Shown one piece after another: positions 26,962 through 34,676 of a stretch of DNA of 64,000 bases (the stretch's first letter is position 1; each line of letters starts with the position of its first letter). The notes under the pieces are model-generated. The model had not been told where the DNA came from, searched no databases, and saw only the letters and a list, made by a program, of their open reading frames with translations. Both the position numbers and the translations under genes were made by a program. The stretch comes from Megasphaera micronuciformis F0359 (lineage in GTDB: Bacteria > Bacillota > Negativicutes > Veillonellales > Megasphaeraceae): assembly GCF_000165735.1 (NCBI RefSeq), contig NZ_GL538184.1, positions 1 through 64,000 of the forward strand. The letters run 5' to 3'.

Positions 26962-27891
26962 TCAAAACAAAGATGTCGCCTTATCGGCTATTTCAGGTAG
27001 CCCTGTCGGCACCGGCTGAATGAGCCAGAAAATCAAGATAACCAAGACCGTCATACCCAAGGCCAAGTAAGAAAACTTACCGCTCTTACCGTAGTCATAA
27101 ACACCCAAGAAACGAATGGTCAGTGCCGCTCCGATAGTAAGAAACAAAGACCCGGCCGAAAAATACGAGTATACACCGTAGCCCGCAAGCAGTGTTATGA
27201 CGGCGGCACTGTACATGACAATAGGATAAACCTGCGATAATGCCGATTCTTTTTGCCGCTTCATGGCTCCGAACCAATCATCGGCAATAATACCTGTCAA
27301 CCCGGAAATAAACGCGGAACCGTACATGAGATAATCCCATATTCCCGTATAGGCTCTGCGATTGGATGATGCGGCCATAATAATGACAAAAACCAAGGAC
27401 ACCGCTCCTGCCAGGATATAGTAATATTTTTCCGGAAACCATTGTACAAGCAAGAGACCTATAATCATGAGTGCCGACGCCCCGAATGTCATAAACACGA
27501 TATGTCGTGCAGACGGGCGTTTCTTAACATCCATCGCTTTATAAACCTTTGCAAACGATTCGGCCAAAAACAAAGCGATAAAAATAATGATACCTACAAA
27601 GGGATTGAAGGTCGCTAACGCCAGCGTAACAATAACGGGAATGAGCATCTTGGCACCCGGAAAAAAGGTCAGGTCTTTAATCCCCAAAATATGCTGCTGC
27701 GTATACACCGTAAAGTACGTGAACGGGTTGAATACGAGCATGGACATGACCGCTTCCACCGGCGTAGCTCCGATATAAAGCAAGGCAAAAAGGACGGTCA
27801 TGCTAAGGTTCATACCTGTAAACCGTGCCACGACAGCGGCCACAATGCCGGCATCAAAATACGGTAATAAGGTCCAAATATTATCCAACAT
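26962..27891 (-). CDS. Polytopic membrane protein of unknown function in the pyrF-pyrE unit
   Basis: A 309-aa protein with about ten hydrophobic helices and few charged residues outside one cytoplasmic loop (KVYKAMDVKKRPSARH, ~125-140) and another near AMKRQKESALSQ. I do not recognise the family. The ATG at 27889-27891 has GGAAG 10 bases upstream; a TTG one codon earlier is possible. It starts 17 bp after pyrE ends on the same strand, so it is probably co-transcribed with pyrF-pyrE. A transport role, for example for a pyrimidine or orotate, would fit the position but is unsupported by motifs. Confidence 0.7.
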   Translation of the reverse strand: MLDNIWTLLPYFDAGIVAAVVARFTGMNLSMTVLFALLYIGATPVEAVMSMLVFNPFTYFTVYTQQHILGIKDLTFFPGAKMLIPVIVTLALATFNPFVGIIIFIALFLAESFAKVYKAMDVKKRPSARHIVFMTFGASALMIIGLLLVQWFPEKYYYILAGAVSLVFVIIMAASSNRRAYTGIWDYLMYGSAFISGLTGIIADDWFGAMKRQKESALSQVYPIVMYSAAVITLLAGYGVYSYFSAGSLFLTIGAALTIRFLGVYDYGKSGKFSYLALGMTVLVILIFWLIQPVPTGLPEIADKATSLF

Positions 27892-27907
27892 CAACTGGTC
27901 TTCCCTT

Positions 27908-28495
27908 CTATTTTAAGTGATGGCTGCCCCGTTCCGTCATCGGAACTCCTTCTTTACATAAAGGACACGTTTCCGGTTCATACGTAGGAACTTCCAAGTT
28001 TAACAAAGCCTGCACATCTTCTTTGGGCACACCGAATTCGGCCTTACCGCCGCTACGATCCACCAAAAGACCCACACCGACAATCTCTCCTCCTGCCGCC
28101 TTGACTACATCGACAACTTCCTGAACAGAGCCGCCGGTAGTCACAATATCCTCGACAATCAGGACGCGTTCGCCCGGTTTGATGCAAAAACCGCGACGTA
28201 GGGTCATCTTTCCCTTTTCCCGCTCCGTAAAAATAGCTCGAGTCCCCAGAGCTTTCCCCACTTCATGTGCTAACAAAATACCGCCCGTCATAGGCCCCAT
28301 AACAGTCTGAACACCTTTGTTTTTAAAACGTTCAGCCAATTCTTTACACAGTTTTTCCGTATATTCGGGATGCTGCAAAACGTTAAACTTTTCTACATAT
28401 AAAGGGCTGTGTAATCCCGAAGTAAGTAAAAAATGCCCTTCCAACACGGCCTTGGTTTCCACTAAAAGTTGTCTTACCTGTTCTTGAGTTAACAT
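27908..28495 (-). CDS. pyrE: Orotate phosphoribosyltransferase
   Basis: Transfers phosphoribose from PRPP to orotate to give OMP. The 195-aa protein has the PRPP-binding motif VLIVEDIVTTGGS (~115-127), an N-terminal GHFLLTSGLHSPLYV and GPMTGGILLAHEVG. The C-terminal tail adds a CPLCKEG motif seen in the clostridial/Negativicutes type of OPRTase. It begins 1 base after pyrF ends, so the two steps from orotate to UMP are encoded together. Confidence 0.97.
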   Translation of the reverse strand: MLTQEQVRQLLVETKAVLEGHFLLTSGLHSPLYVEKFNVLQHPEYTEKLCKELAERFKNKGVQTVMGPMTGGILLAHEVGKALGTRAIFTEREKGKMTLRRGFCIKPGERVLIVEDIVTTGGSVQEVVDVVKAAGGEIVGVGLLVDRSGGKAEFGVPKEDVQALLNLEVPTYEPETCPLCKEGVPMTERGSHHLK

Positions 28496-28496
28496 C

Positions 28497-29210
28497 TTAT
28501 ACCTCCCTGATTTCTTCCGCTATGGCACGAGCCGCTTCTTGCGGATCGGCAGCCTTGGTAATAGGACGTCCTACGACTAGATGAGTAGCCCCGTTTTGGA
28601 CGGCTTCTTTCGGAGTCGTTATACGCTTTTGATCATCCGATTGTGCAAACGAAGGCCGAATGCCCGGTGTTACAATCAAAAAATCCGATCCGTTAAGACG
28701 GCGAATCTCAGCCGCTTCATGCGGTGAGGAAACGGTACCGTCCATACCGGCTGCCTTTGCCGCCCCCGCCATGGTCAATACCGATTGACTAATACTGTTA
28801 GTATGTCCCAACTTCTTCCATTCATCGGCGTCAATGCTCGTAAGTACCGTAACTGCCAACAGCTTCGGACGTATTACGGACAACCGCCGGGCTTCATCCG
28901 CCGCCGCTACCGCCGCCGCCTTCAACATGGCACTGCCACCGCTGCCGTGCAGAGTCATCAAATCGGCTCCCAACCCGGTCAAAGCCCGAACGGCTTGTGC
29001 CGCCGTATTGGGAATATCATGAATTTTTAAATCCAAAAAGACTTGCTTTCCTTCAGCTTTAAGCCAACGCACCGTATCGGGCCCGGCACTGTAAAAAAGC
29101 TCCATTCCCACCTTATAAAATGAAACGCTGTCTCCCAATTTGTACACCAGTCGTTTCATATCATCGAGCGTATGAACATCCAGGGCTGCAATAATGCGAT
29201 TATCCGCCAT
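28497..29210 (-). CDS. pyrF: Orotidine 5'-phosphate decarboxylase
   Basis: Converts OMP to UMP. The 237-aa barrel begins IIAALDVHT and carries the catalytic Lys-Asp tetrad in FLDLKIHDIPNT, and the phosphate site in IVTPGIRP and LVVGRPITKA. The ATG at 29208-29210 (MADNRI) has AAGGG 9 bases upstream; an earlier ATG four codons upstream lies against that site. First gene of the pyrF-pyrE-membrane protein unit. Confidence 0.96.
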   Translation of the reverse strand: MADNRIIAALDVHTLDDMKRLVYKLGDSVSFYKVGMELFYSAGPDTVRWLKAEGKQVFLDLKIHDIPNTAAQAVRALTGLGADLMTLHGSGGSAMLKAAAVAAADEARRLSVIRPKLLAVTVLTSIDADEWKKLGHTNSISQSVLTMAGAAKAAGMDGTVSSPHEAAEIRRLNGSDFLIVTPGIRPSFAQSDDQKRITTPKEAVQNGATHLVVGRPITKAADPQEAARAIAEEIREV

Positions 29211-29258
29211 CCGAACCATCCCTTCACACAAAAAGACATATCATACATAATCTTATAA

Positions 29259-29287
29259 ATTATGGCACGGTGTCAAACGTCTGTCAA
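29259..29287 (-). promoter_or_regulatory. Promoter of pyrF-pyrE
   Basis: TTGACA (29282-29287) and CATAAT (29259-29264) with a 17-bp spacer. A second TTGACA lies between them, so the exact -35 is uncertain. No PyrR loop is seen here. Confidence 0.6.
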
Positions 29288-29298
29288 ACATATACCGC

Positions 29299-29772
29299 TT
29301 AAACATGCACCTTGCAGGACCACTCTGTCACTTGCAATTTAATAACCCCGACACTCTTTAAGGCCTCTTCGGGTATTGACCAGCCTGCTTTTCCCGTCAC
29401 TTGTTGCATGAGAAGTCCCAAGGCATCGTACTTCTCTCGAGTGTCCCCTACGACAGACACATTTCCCTTCCCCATAAGTGAGGCAAAGGCATATGAGTGT
29501 CCGCATGCTTTTTCGGCAGGCAACAGTTTATGTCGTGTGTCCATTTCAAAGGATGCTCGTAAAGAACGATTCACAAGGTCTATTTTCTTCCCCTGTGCCG
29601 CACCGTGAAAATAAAAGACACCGAAATCGCCTTCTTCTACGAAAGCAAAATTAAGCGGTACCGAATAAGCCAATCCGTCATCATCTATAAGTCCCAAACG
29701 ACAACAATCGGCTGCGGCAATAATATTTATAATTTCTTCTCTTCTCGTTTCTTCCCTGTCCCTGCGCCTCAT
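29299..29772 (-). CDS. Pyridoxamine-phosphate-oxidase-like flavoprotein (NimA type)
   Basis: A 157-aa split-barrel flavoprotein. The N-terminal MRRRDREE resembles the MRRKDREI signature of the NimABCD/5-nitroimidazole reductase branch, followed by YSVPLNFAF, VFYFHGAAQGKK and SFEMDTRH. Nim proteins bind FMN and some reduce nitroimidazoles; chromosomal homologues without that activity are common in anaerobes, so drug resistance cannot be concluded. A GGGGGA ribosome site precedes the ATG. It appears monocistronic. Confidence 0.85.
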   Translation of the reverse strand: MRRRDREETRREEIINIIAAADCCRLGLIDDDGLAYSVPLNFAFVEEGDFGVFYFHGAAQGKKIDLVNRSLRASFEMDTRHKLLPAEKACGHSYAFASLMGKGNVSVVGDTREKYDALGLLMQQVTGKAGWSIPEEALKSVGVIKLQVTEWSCKVHV

Positions 29773-29836
29773 AAAATCCCCCTGAAGTATTGCCCATTCC
29801 TATATTTTTACTATAGCACAGGTTATGTGAAATATA

Positions 29837-29870
29837 AAACGCCCTGTCTGCATACATTTGCAAACAGGGC
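29837..29870 (-). terminator. Terminator of the hsp20 gene
   Basis: GCCCTGT/ACAGGGC stem with an inner TGCA/TGCA pairing, followed on the minus strand by GTTTTAT, 13 bases after the hsp20 stop. Confidence 0.6.
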
Positions 29871-29882
29871 CTTATTGCCGAC

Positions 29883-30314
29883 TTACTTAATGTGAATTAT
29901 GTTTTTCTTTTCTTCCGGTTCATCTTTTTCTTTAGGCAAAGATACTTTCAGGACACCGTCTTCAAAAGATGCTTCCGTAGACTTTCTATCAATATGCGGG
30001 ATCAACAACCGCCGCGAGAAGGTCTGTGCGGTCCGTTCTCTATATACATATTTTTTAGCTTCATCCGACTGTTGTTCATCTTTATGAGATGCCGTGACTA
30101 CAAGAATCGGGTCATCATAGGTCAATTCAATGTCATCTTTAGTCATACCCGGCAAATCAACCGTCAATTCATATCTGTCACCCTTATCTTCCAAGTCTAT
30201 CTTCGGCATACTGAGCGGTGATGCTGTACGTGTTACATCTGTAAAGAAAGTATTCCATACATCTTCAGGAAATAAAAAATTATCATTATTTACAATAGGA
30301 AATAAACTTCTCAT
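29883..30314 (-). CDS. Small heat-shock protein, Hsp20/alpha-crystallin family
   Basis: ATP-independent holdase of 143 aa. The alpha-crystallin domain (~35-130) begins MPKIDLEDKGDRYELTVDLPGM and includes FSRRLLIP and SFEDGVLKVSLPK; the C-terminal IHIK tail stands where the I-x-I anchoring motif occurs. GAAGGGA precedes the ATG. A perfect CIRCE operator overlaps its promoter, so HrcA control is expected, less common for hsp20 than for groE or dnaK. Confidence 0.94.
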   Translation of the reverse strand: MRSLFPIVNNDNFLFPEDVWNTFFTDVTRTASPLSMPKIDLEDKGDRYELTVDLPGMTKDDIELTYDDPILVVTASHKDEQQSDEAKKYVYRERTAQTFSRRLLIPHIDRKSTEASFEDGVLKVSLPKEKDEPEEKKNIIHIK

Positions 30315-30379
30315 AGCAATCCCTTCTTTGTTCTTTTGACTTTTTATTGTGTAGTAAATCTTTTTCTTCCTACAATCAC

Positions 30380-30419
30380 ACTATACCCTTTATTAGCACT
30401 CATGTCAATAGAGTGCTAA
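30380..30419 (-). promoter_or_regulatory. hsp20 promoter with perfect CIRCE operator
   Basis: CIRCE at 30393-30419: TTAGCACTC, nine bases, GAGTGCTAA, a perfect 9-9-9 match. The -35 hexamer TTGACA (30403-30408) lies inside the 9-base spacer and TATAGT (30380-30385) is 17 bp further on, so HrcA binding would directly block the polymerase. Confidence 0.96.
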
Positions 30420-30498
30420 TAGTTTTTTTCATTTATTCCTATTATATTTTTTATGCTATAATAAAAAACATTATGAAACGGCAAGAAAGGACCTGTAC

Positions 30499-32391
30499 AT
30501 GGCGGCAATTAAAATACAAAACTTAGAAAAAACTTTCGGCATACGCACTATCTTCAAAAACGTATCCTTCGAGTTAAAGCGCGGTGAACGACTGGCTCTT
30601 ATCGGGGCAAACGGAGCTGGGAAAACGACGCTCATAAAATGTCTCATTGGCGAAGAAGATTACACGGACGGAGCCGTTATCGTTCCCTACGGTGAAACTA
30701 TCGGTTATTTAAAACAAGATGTGACCTCTACAGATGAGGCAACCTTAGGAGAAACGATAGACATGGCTTGGTCCGACTTACATGATACGGAAACGAGCCT
30801 GCGAGAAACGGAAAAAGCTATGCAGATGAGTCCGAATGATGAAGAGCTGCAAATGCGTTATGCCCGTTTGCAAGAACGTTTCGAAATGCTCGGCGGTTTT
30901 TCATACGAAGCGACAACCAGAAAAATCATAGCCGGGCTGGGCTTTGGGCAAGATGACTTGAATCGCCCTTTTCAAAGTTTTTCAGGGGGACAAAAAACGC
31001 GTATCAACTTAGCCAAAGCCTTGGTACGTCATCCTTCGTATCTCATTTTGGACGAACCGACCAATCACTTGGACACTGACATGTTGGAATGGCTCGAGAC
31101 TTATCTACTTTCTTATGACGGTGCTATTCTCATCGTTTCTCATGATCGATATTTCCTGGATAGAGTGGCAACAAGCGTATTAGAACTTGAAAACGGAACG
31201 ACCACGCTATACAAAGGAAATTATTCCCGTTACATGTCTCAACGCAATGAAAGACGCAAATCTTTACAACGTGCCTATGACAGACAACAGGAGAAAATCA
31301 AAGAAACGGAAGCCTACATCCGTAAGTACAAAGCAGGCATTAAATCGAAGCAGGCACGCGGTCGGCAATCACAACTCAACCGTTTAGAACGAATCGACAA
31401 GCTATACGAAGGCGATACGTTGCACTTTGATTTTGCCCCTGCTGAAGAGTGCGGCCAAAAAGTTCTCGTCGTCGATGATATATGCGGCGGCTTTACGGAC
31501 AAGGAATTATTCAGTCATCTTTCCTTTCTAATACGTCGCGGTGAATCGGCAGCTCTTATCGGCCCCAACGGGACAGGTAAAACCACCCTGTTAAAAATGA
31601 TCATAGGAGAAAAGGAGCCGGCCCAAGGTCATATTACCTTAGGAAGTCGTGTGCATATCGGTTATTTCGCTCAAGAACATACGGAGCTCCACAGTCACTT
31701 GACAGTATTGGAAGAGCTGATGGCGGACTATACGATGAACGAAGAACAGGCACGCTCTCTTTTGGGACGTTTTCTCTTCCGCGGCGATGATGTTTTTACA
31801 TCCGTAGACTCTCTGAGTGGCGGGGAACAGGCTCGTCTGGCTTTGTTAAAACTCTTACTCTCGGGACCGAACTTTCTCATTCTCGATGAACCGACCAATC
31901 ACCTCGATATTCCGACTCGCGAGATTTTGGAAGATGCCTTACTCGACTTCGGCGGCACGTATCTCATCGTTTCTCACGATCGATACTTCTTAGATAAAAT
32001 TACAACTCGAACGCTGTCACTGGAAAACAAACAAGTTAAGGATTTTGCAGGAAATTACTCATACTACAAGGAGAAAGAAGCCGAGCTGCTGGCACTTCAG
32101 GCAGAAAAACAATATTTCAAAAACTCCGTTCGGGAAGATAAAAAAGCATCTACGACCGTTACGGTTACCGTTCCCGCTACTGACCGGGCACGCAAAACAC
32201 AACCGATCAATCTTAAGCAGTTGGAAGAAATTGAAATGAAAATCGCCGAATTGGAAGCGACACTGAAAATGTATGAAGTGCAAATGAATACGGCTTCCCC
32301 CGAGGCACTGACGGACTTAAACAAGGCTTATTCCGAAACAGAAAAAGCCTTGCAAACGGCCTACGAAAAGTGGGAAAAGTTAGTTCAATAG
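30499..32391 (+). CDS. ABC-F family ribosome-associated ATPase
   Basis: A 630-aa soluble protein with two ABC domains and no membrane segment. Domain 1: Walker A GANGAGKTT, signature FSGGQKTR, Walker B LILDEPTNHLD. Domain 2: GPNGTGKTT, LSGGEQAR, LILDEPTNHLD. The interdomain linker (~240-310) is rich in Lys and Arg, and a C-terminal coiled coil (~560-630) is present. ABC-F proteins act at the ribosomal E site; this subgroup (YdiF/Uup-like) is not one I can tie to antibiotic resistance. An extended -10 TGCTATAAT (30455-30462 area) lies 37 bp upstream. Confidence 0.92.
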   Translation: MAAIKIQNLEKTFGIRTIFKNVSFELKRGERLALIGANGAGKTTLIKCLIGEEDYTDGAVIVPYGETIGYLKQDVTSTDEATLGETIDMAWSDLHDTETSLRETEKAMQMSPNDEELQMRYARLQERFEMLGGFSYEATTRKIIAGLGFGQDDLNRPFQSFSGGQKTRINLAKALVRHPSYLILDEPTNHLDTDMLEWLETYLLSYDGAILIVSHDRYFLDRVATSVLELENGTTTLYKGNYSRYMSQRNERRKSLQRAYDRQQEKIKETEAYIRKYKAGIKSKQARGRQSQLNRLERIDKLYEGDTLHFDFAPAEECGQKVLVVDDICGGFTDKELFSHLSFLIRRGESAALIGPNGTGKTTLLKMIIGEKEPAQGHITLGSRVHIGYFAQEHTELHSHLTVLEELMADYTMNEEQARSLLGRFLFRGDDVFTSVDSLSGGEQARLALLKLLLSGPNFLILDEPTNHLDIPTREILEDALLDFGGTYLIVSHDRYFLDKITTRTLSLENKQVKDFAGNYSYYKEKEAELLALQAEKQYFKNSVREDKKASTTVTVTVPATDRARKTQPINLKQLEEIEMKIAELEATLKMYEVQMNTASPEALTDLNKAYSETEKALQTAYEKWEKLVQ

Positions 32392-32394
32392 CCC

Positions 32395-32423
32395 TTGCCA
32401 TATCATACGTTTCATGATATAGT
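32395..32423 (+). promoter_or_regulatory. Promoter of tRNA-Ala
   Basis: TTGCCA (32395-32400) and TATAGT (32418-32423) with a 17-bp spacer, 20 bases before the mature tRNA 5' end and just after the stop codon of the ABC-F gene. Confidence 0.75.
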
Positions 32424-32443
32424 GTACATGTTGTGAAACACAT

Positions 32444-32519
32444 GGGGGTGTAGCTCAGCTGGGAGAGCACCTGCCTTGCAAGCAGGGGGTCAGGAGTTCG
32501 ATTCTCCTCATCTCCACCA
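32444..32519 (+). tRNA. tRNA-Ala (anticodon TGC)
   Basis: 76 nt including an encoded CCA. Acceptor GGGGGTG pairs with CATCTCC and contains the G3-U70 wobble that identifies tRNA-Ala; D-arm TAGCTCAGCTGGGAGAGCA; anticodon stem-loop CCTGC-CTTGCAA-GCAGG; T-arm with GTTCGATTC. Confidence 0.98.
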
Positions 32520-32522
32520 TAT

Positions 32523-32559
32523 AAAAAAAGAGTTCGACAATCAGTCGAACTCTTTTTTT
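32523..32559. terminator. Bidirectional terminator after tRNA-Ala
   Basis: Stem AAAAAAAGAGTTCGAC with its complement, 5-nt loop, T runs on both strands. The stop codon of the DUF1275 gene (minus strand) lies in the loop region. Confidence 0.92.
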
Positions 32560-33281
32560 ATTATCTGCTCTTGTTTACAACTTCTATGACCTTGTTTCGC
32601 CTTCTTTTTAGCTTGTTCCAAGGCCCGCACGTCGCCGGCATACTTAGACAGAACAACAAACGTACAAATTGCAATAAACCATACTGCATAGGTATCAAAA
32701 AAATGAACAAAAGCTGCGGCGATCAAGGCTCCGGCAACAAAGCTGCTGACCATGATGCTGTAGTTTACGGCTTGCCGCTTCATCTTGTCATGCTTATAAT
32801 CATGTCGCCAATGATGATACCAGGATATCAGCATGCGTTGATAGTTCCCTGATGTCATAAATAAAGAATACGGTTCCGACTCAATCTGAATGCCTCTGAA
32901 GGATATCATAACAATACCTGCCGTATACGCCAACAAGGCTACCCAAACAATGGCATGACATGATATGACGGGAAGAATTAAAGTGACAACCAAAAAAGGA
33001 CAAATATTCCAAGCTCGCCAGTAAGGTGTCTTTTCCCAGCGTTCCACAATCATACCGGTCCAAAAGCCGAGGGTAAAAAAGAGAACCGACAGACAACGAA
33101 TGGCCACTCCTTCCATATTTCCATATTGAATATCCGAAATAAGAAAGATTATATTACCCGTTTGTAAAGCCACAAGAGTCCCGAACTTAAGCTGGCAATA
33201 TACGTCAAGAGCCCCGCCGATAATTCCGAATAAGACGGCTATAATCCTCCTGTGATGAGGCAAAAAAATAACGTTATTCAT
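32541..33281 (-). CDS. DUF1275 (YoaK-family) membrane protein
   Basis: A 246-aa protein with about six hydrophobic helices. The N-terminal signature of the family is visible: FGIIGGALDVYCQL and LVALQTGNIIFLI. The C-terminus is basic (EQAKKKAKQGHRSC). No function is established for the family. A GGAAGGGA site precedes the ATG. The gene shares a terminator with tRNA-Ala on the other strand. Confidence 0.85.
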   Translation of the reverse strand: MNNVIFLPHHRRIIAVLFGIIGGALDVYCQLKFGTLVALQTGNIIFLISDIQYGNMEGVAIRCLSVLFFTLGFWTGMIVERWEKTPYWRAWNICPFLVVTLILPVISCHAIVWVALLAYTAGIVMISFRGIQIESEPYSLFMTSGNYQRMLISWYHHWRHDYKHDKMKRQAVNYSIMVSSFVAGALIAAAFVHFFDTYAVWFIAICTFVVLSKYAGDVRALEQAKKKAKQGHRSCKQEQIIKKEFD

Positions 33282-33330
33282 AGAAAGTCCCTTCCGAGTT
33301 TATTGGGTGCAGTCCGTACTTTCGGACAGT

Positions 33331-33768
33331 CTATAAATCCCATACTTCAATGCCTGTTTGCGGATCCTGCTTTCTTCCAATAACAAAGCCTTCCGTCACG
33401 TCCATGACGATTTCGCCGGTGTAACAAATACGGGCCCATTCCAAATGACCGCCGAAATTCTTTACTTCACCGTCATCGTCCAGATAGGCAAACATGGCAT
33501 GTGCATGCGTATGTAGGCTACCGTCCTTCATGGTTGTTACATTCCCGATAAGAGAGGTCATTTCAAACATGCTCTCTTTTTTATGGTCAAGAAAATCATG
33601 TTTTTCTTCAATATACGTGCCTACCGTAATCTTATCACAGGCACCGATCCCGTTAAACACGGCTGATTGGATGCCTTCTTTCATGCAAACGGACGTAAGC
33701 GAAGCAATTACTTCGTCATCCTTATCCAGCCTTATATAAATACGCTGTCCCGCTTTTTTGTAATCCAT
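33331..33768 (-). CDS. PPC/DUF296 domain protein
   Basis: A 145-aa single-domain protein of the PPC (plants and prokaryotes conserved, DUF296) family. Diagnostic parts are ASLTSVCMKEGIQSAVFNGIGACD at the N-terminal half and GSLHTHAHAMFAYLD, whose histidines resemble the family metal site. In plants the domain follows AT-hooks; bacterial members stand alone and have no settled role. It begins 11 bp after the FMN reductase gene on the same strand, so the two are probably co-transcribed. Confidence 0.9.
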   Translation of the reverse strand: MDYKKAGQRIYIRLDKDDEVIASLTSVCMKEGIQSAVFNGIGACDKITVGTYIEEKHDFLDHKKESMFEMTSLIGNVTTMKDGSLHTHAHAMFAYLDDDGEVKNFGGHLEWARICYTGEIVMDVTEGFVIGRKQDPQTGIEVWDL

Positions 33769-33779
33769 GGTTCTACTTC

Positions 33780-34343
33780 CTATCTGATAAAATTCGTATA
33801 TATTTTCTGCGGCGTTTGCGGCACTTCAACACCGGCTTTCTTACCTGCTTCCACACAGCGGAGCGCCCACACCATATTGGTTCCCAGGACCTGCATGATT
33901 TGAAGACCTTCCGCATCCTGTCTTACTTCATCAGGCGTATTTCCGTGCACCATATTCCAATAGTTGGAGGAAACGATAAGACTTTCATGATAAGCTAAAT
34001 ACTTGTACAAAACATCGAGAGTAGCACTGGTGCCGGCTCTACGTGCCGACGCTATGGCTGATGCCGGCTTGTGACGCAAATAGTTACCGCCTACAGCCGA
34101 CAACATGTCCATGAAAGTCACCATTTCTCCCGAAGGCGATGCCCAGTAAACCGGTGACCCTATAATAACTCCGTCCGCTTCTTTCAGTTTTTCCGCCGCT
34201 TCCGCTACGACAGCCTTATCCGGCACGGCATGCACAATTTCCGTTTCAATTCCTTCTTTATTCAACACGCCCGCCACTTCTTGCAAAGCCGTATAGGTAC
34301 ATCCGTTTTTACGACGACTGCCGTTTAATAATAACACTCTCAT
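33780..34343 (-). CDS. NADPH-dependent FMN reductase/flavodoxin-fold oxidoreductase
   Basis: A 187-aa protein with a flavodoxin-like fold. The N-terminal LLLNGSRRKNGCTYTAL binds the FMN phosphate, and GVIIGSPVYWASPSGEMVTFMD is the second FMN loop. The start is the ATG at 34341-34343 (MRVLLLNGS) with GGGGAGG upstream. It reduces a flavin or a quinone-like acceptor with NAD(P)H; the substrate cannot be assigned. Followed by the PPC-domain gene. Confidence 0.9.
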   Translation of the reverse strand: MRVLLLNGSRRKNGCTYTALQEVAGVLNKEGIETEIVHAVPDKAVVAEAAEKLKEADGVIIGSPVYWASPSGEMVTFMDMLSAVGGNYLRHKPASAIASARRAGTSATLDVLYKYLAYHESLIVSSNYWNMVHGNTPDEVRQDAEGLQIMQVLGTNMVWALRCVEAGKKAGVEVPQTPQKIYTNFIR

Positions 34344-34417
34344 ATATATATCCTCCCCTGCATATAATTTATACAATTATGTTTGATTATAGCCCTGCCA
34401 AGCCTTATTGGCAATGA

Positions 34418-34448
34418 AAAAGCGGAAGAGTTCAACTCTTCCGCTTTT
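34418..34448 (-). terminator. Terminator after the short interrupted ORF
   Basis: On the minus strand AAAAGCGGAAGAGTT pairs with AACTCTTCCGCTTTT and is followed by TTTT. It lies 5 bases after the final stop of the small reading frame at 34453-34557. Confidence 0.85.
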
Positions 34449-34452
34449 ATGT

Positions 34453-34557
34453 CTATTGCTCCAAGGCCTTTACAAAATCCCGGCCAAATTGTACACACAG
34501 CTTTCGTGATTCTTAGTCAGGGATCCACATGACCTTATTCATAATCCTTTGGGCCAT
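34453..34557 (-). pseudogene. Candidate small-protein gene interrupted by an in-frame TAA
   Basis: A very strong ribosome site (AAGGAGGG, 6-base spacing) precedes ATG at 34555-34557. The frame reads MAQRIMNKVMWIPD, then TAA (34513-34515), then continues in the same frame with ESRKLCVQFGRDFVKALEQ to TAG (34453-34455). A TATAAT hexamer lies upstream (34594-34599 area) and a clear terminator follows directly. The unit looks like a 34-codon gene spoiled by one nonsense mutation, or a 14-residue peptide gene with a 3' leader. Comparison with related genomes would decide. Confidence 0.4.
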
Positions 34558-34635
34558 AGAGTTCCCTCCTTACAAAAACATACCGCCTTGTTACACCGTC
34601 ATTATATTCTTTTCTACAGATCTTGCTTTTATACC

Positions 34636-34675
34636 AAGAGCCTTGTCGACGTATCGCTTATCGACAAGGCTCTTT
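34636..34675. terminator. Hairpin after fbp
   Basis: AAGAGCCTTGTCGA pairs perfectly with its complement across an 11-base loop, directly after the fbp stop codon. The minus strand lacks a clean T run, so termination strength for fbp is uncertain; the plus strand has CTCTTTCTT. Confidence 0.55.
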
Positions 34676-34676
34676 C

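Noticed and set aside
29299-29772. Calling the Nim-like flavoprotein a nitroimidazole resistance gene
   Set aside because: Chromosomal family members without resistance activity are common in anaerobes; sequence alone does not show the phenotype.
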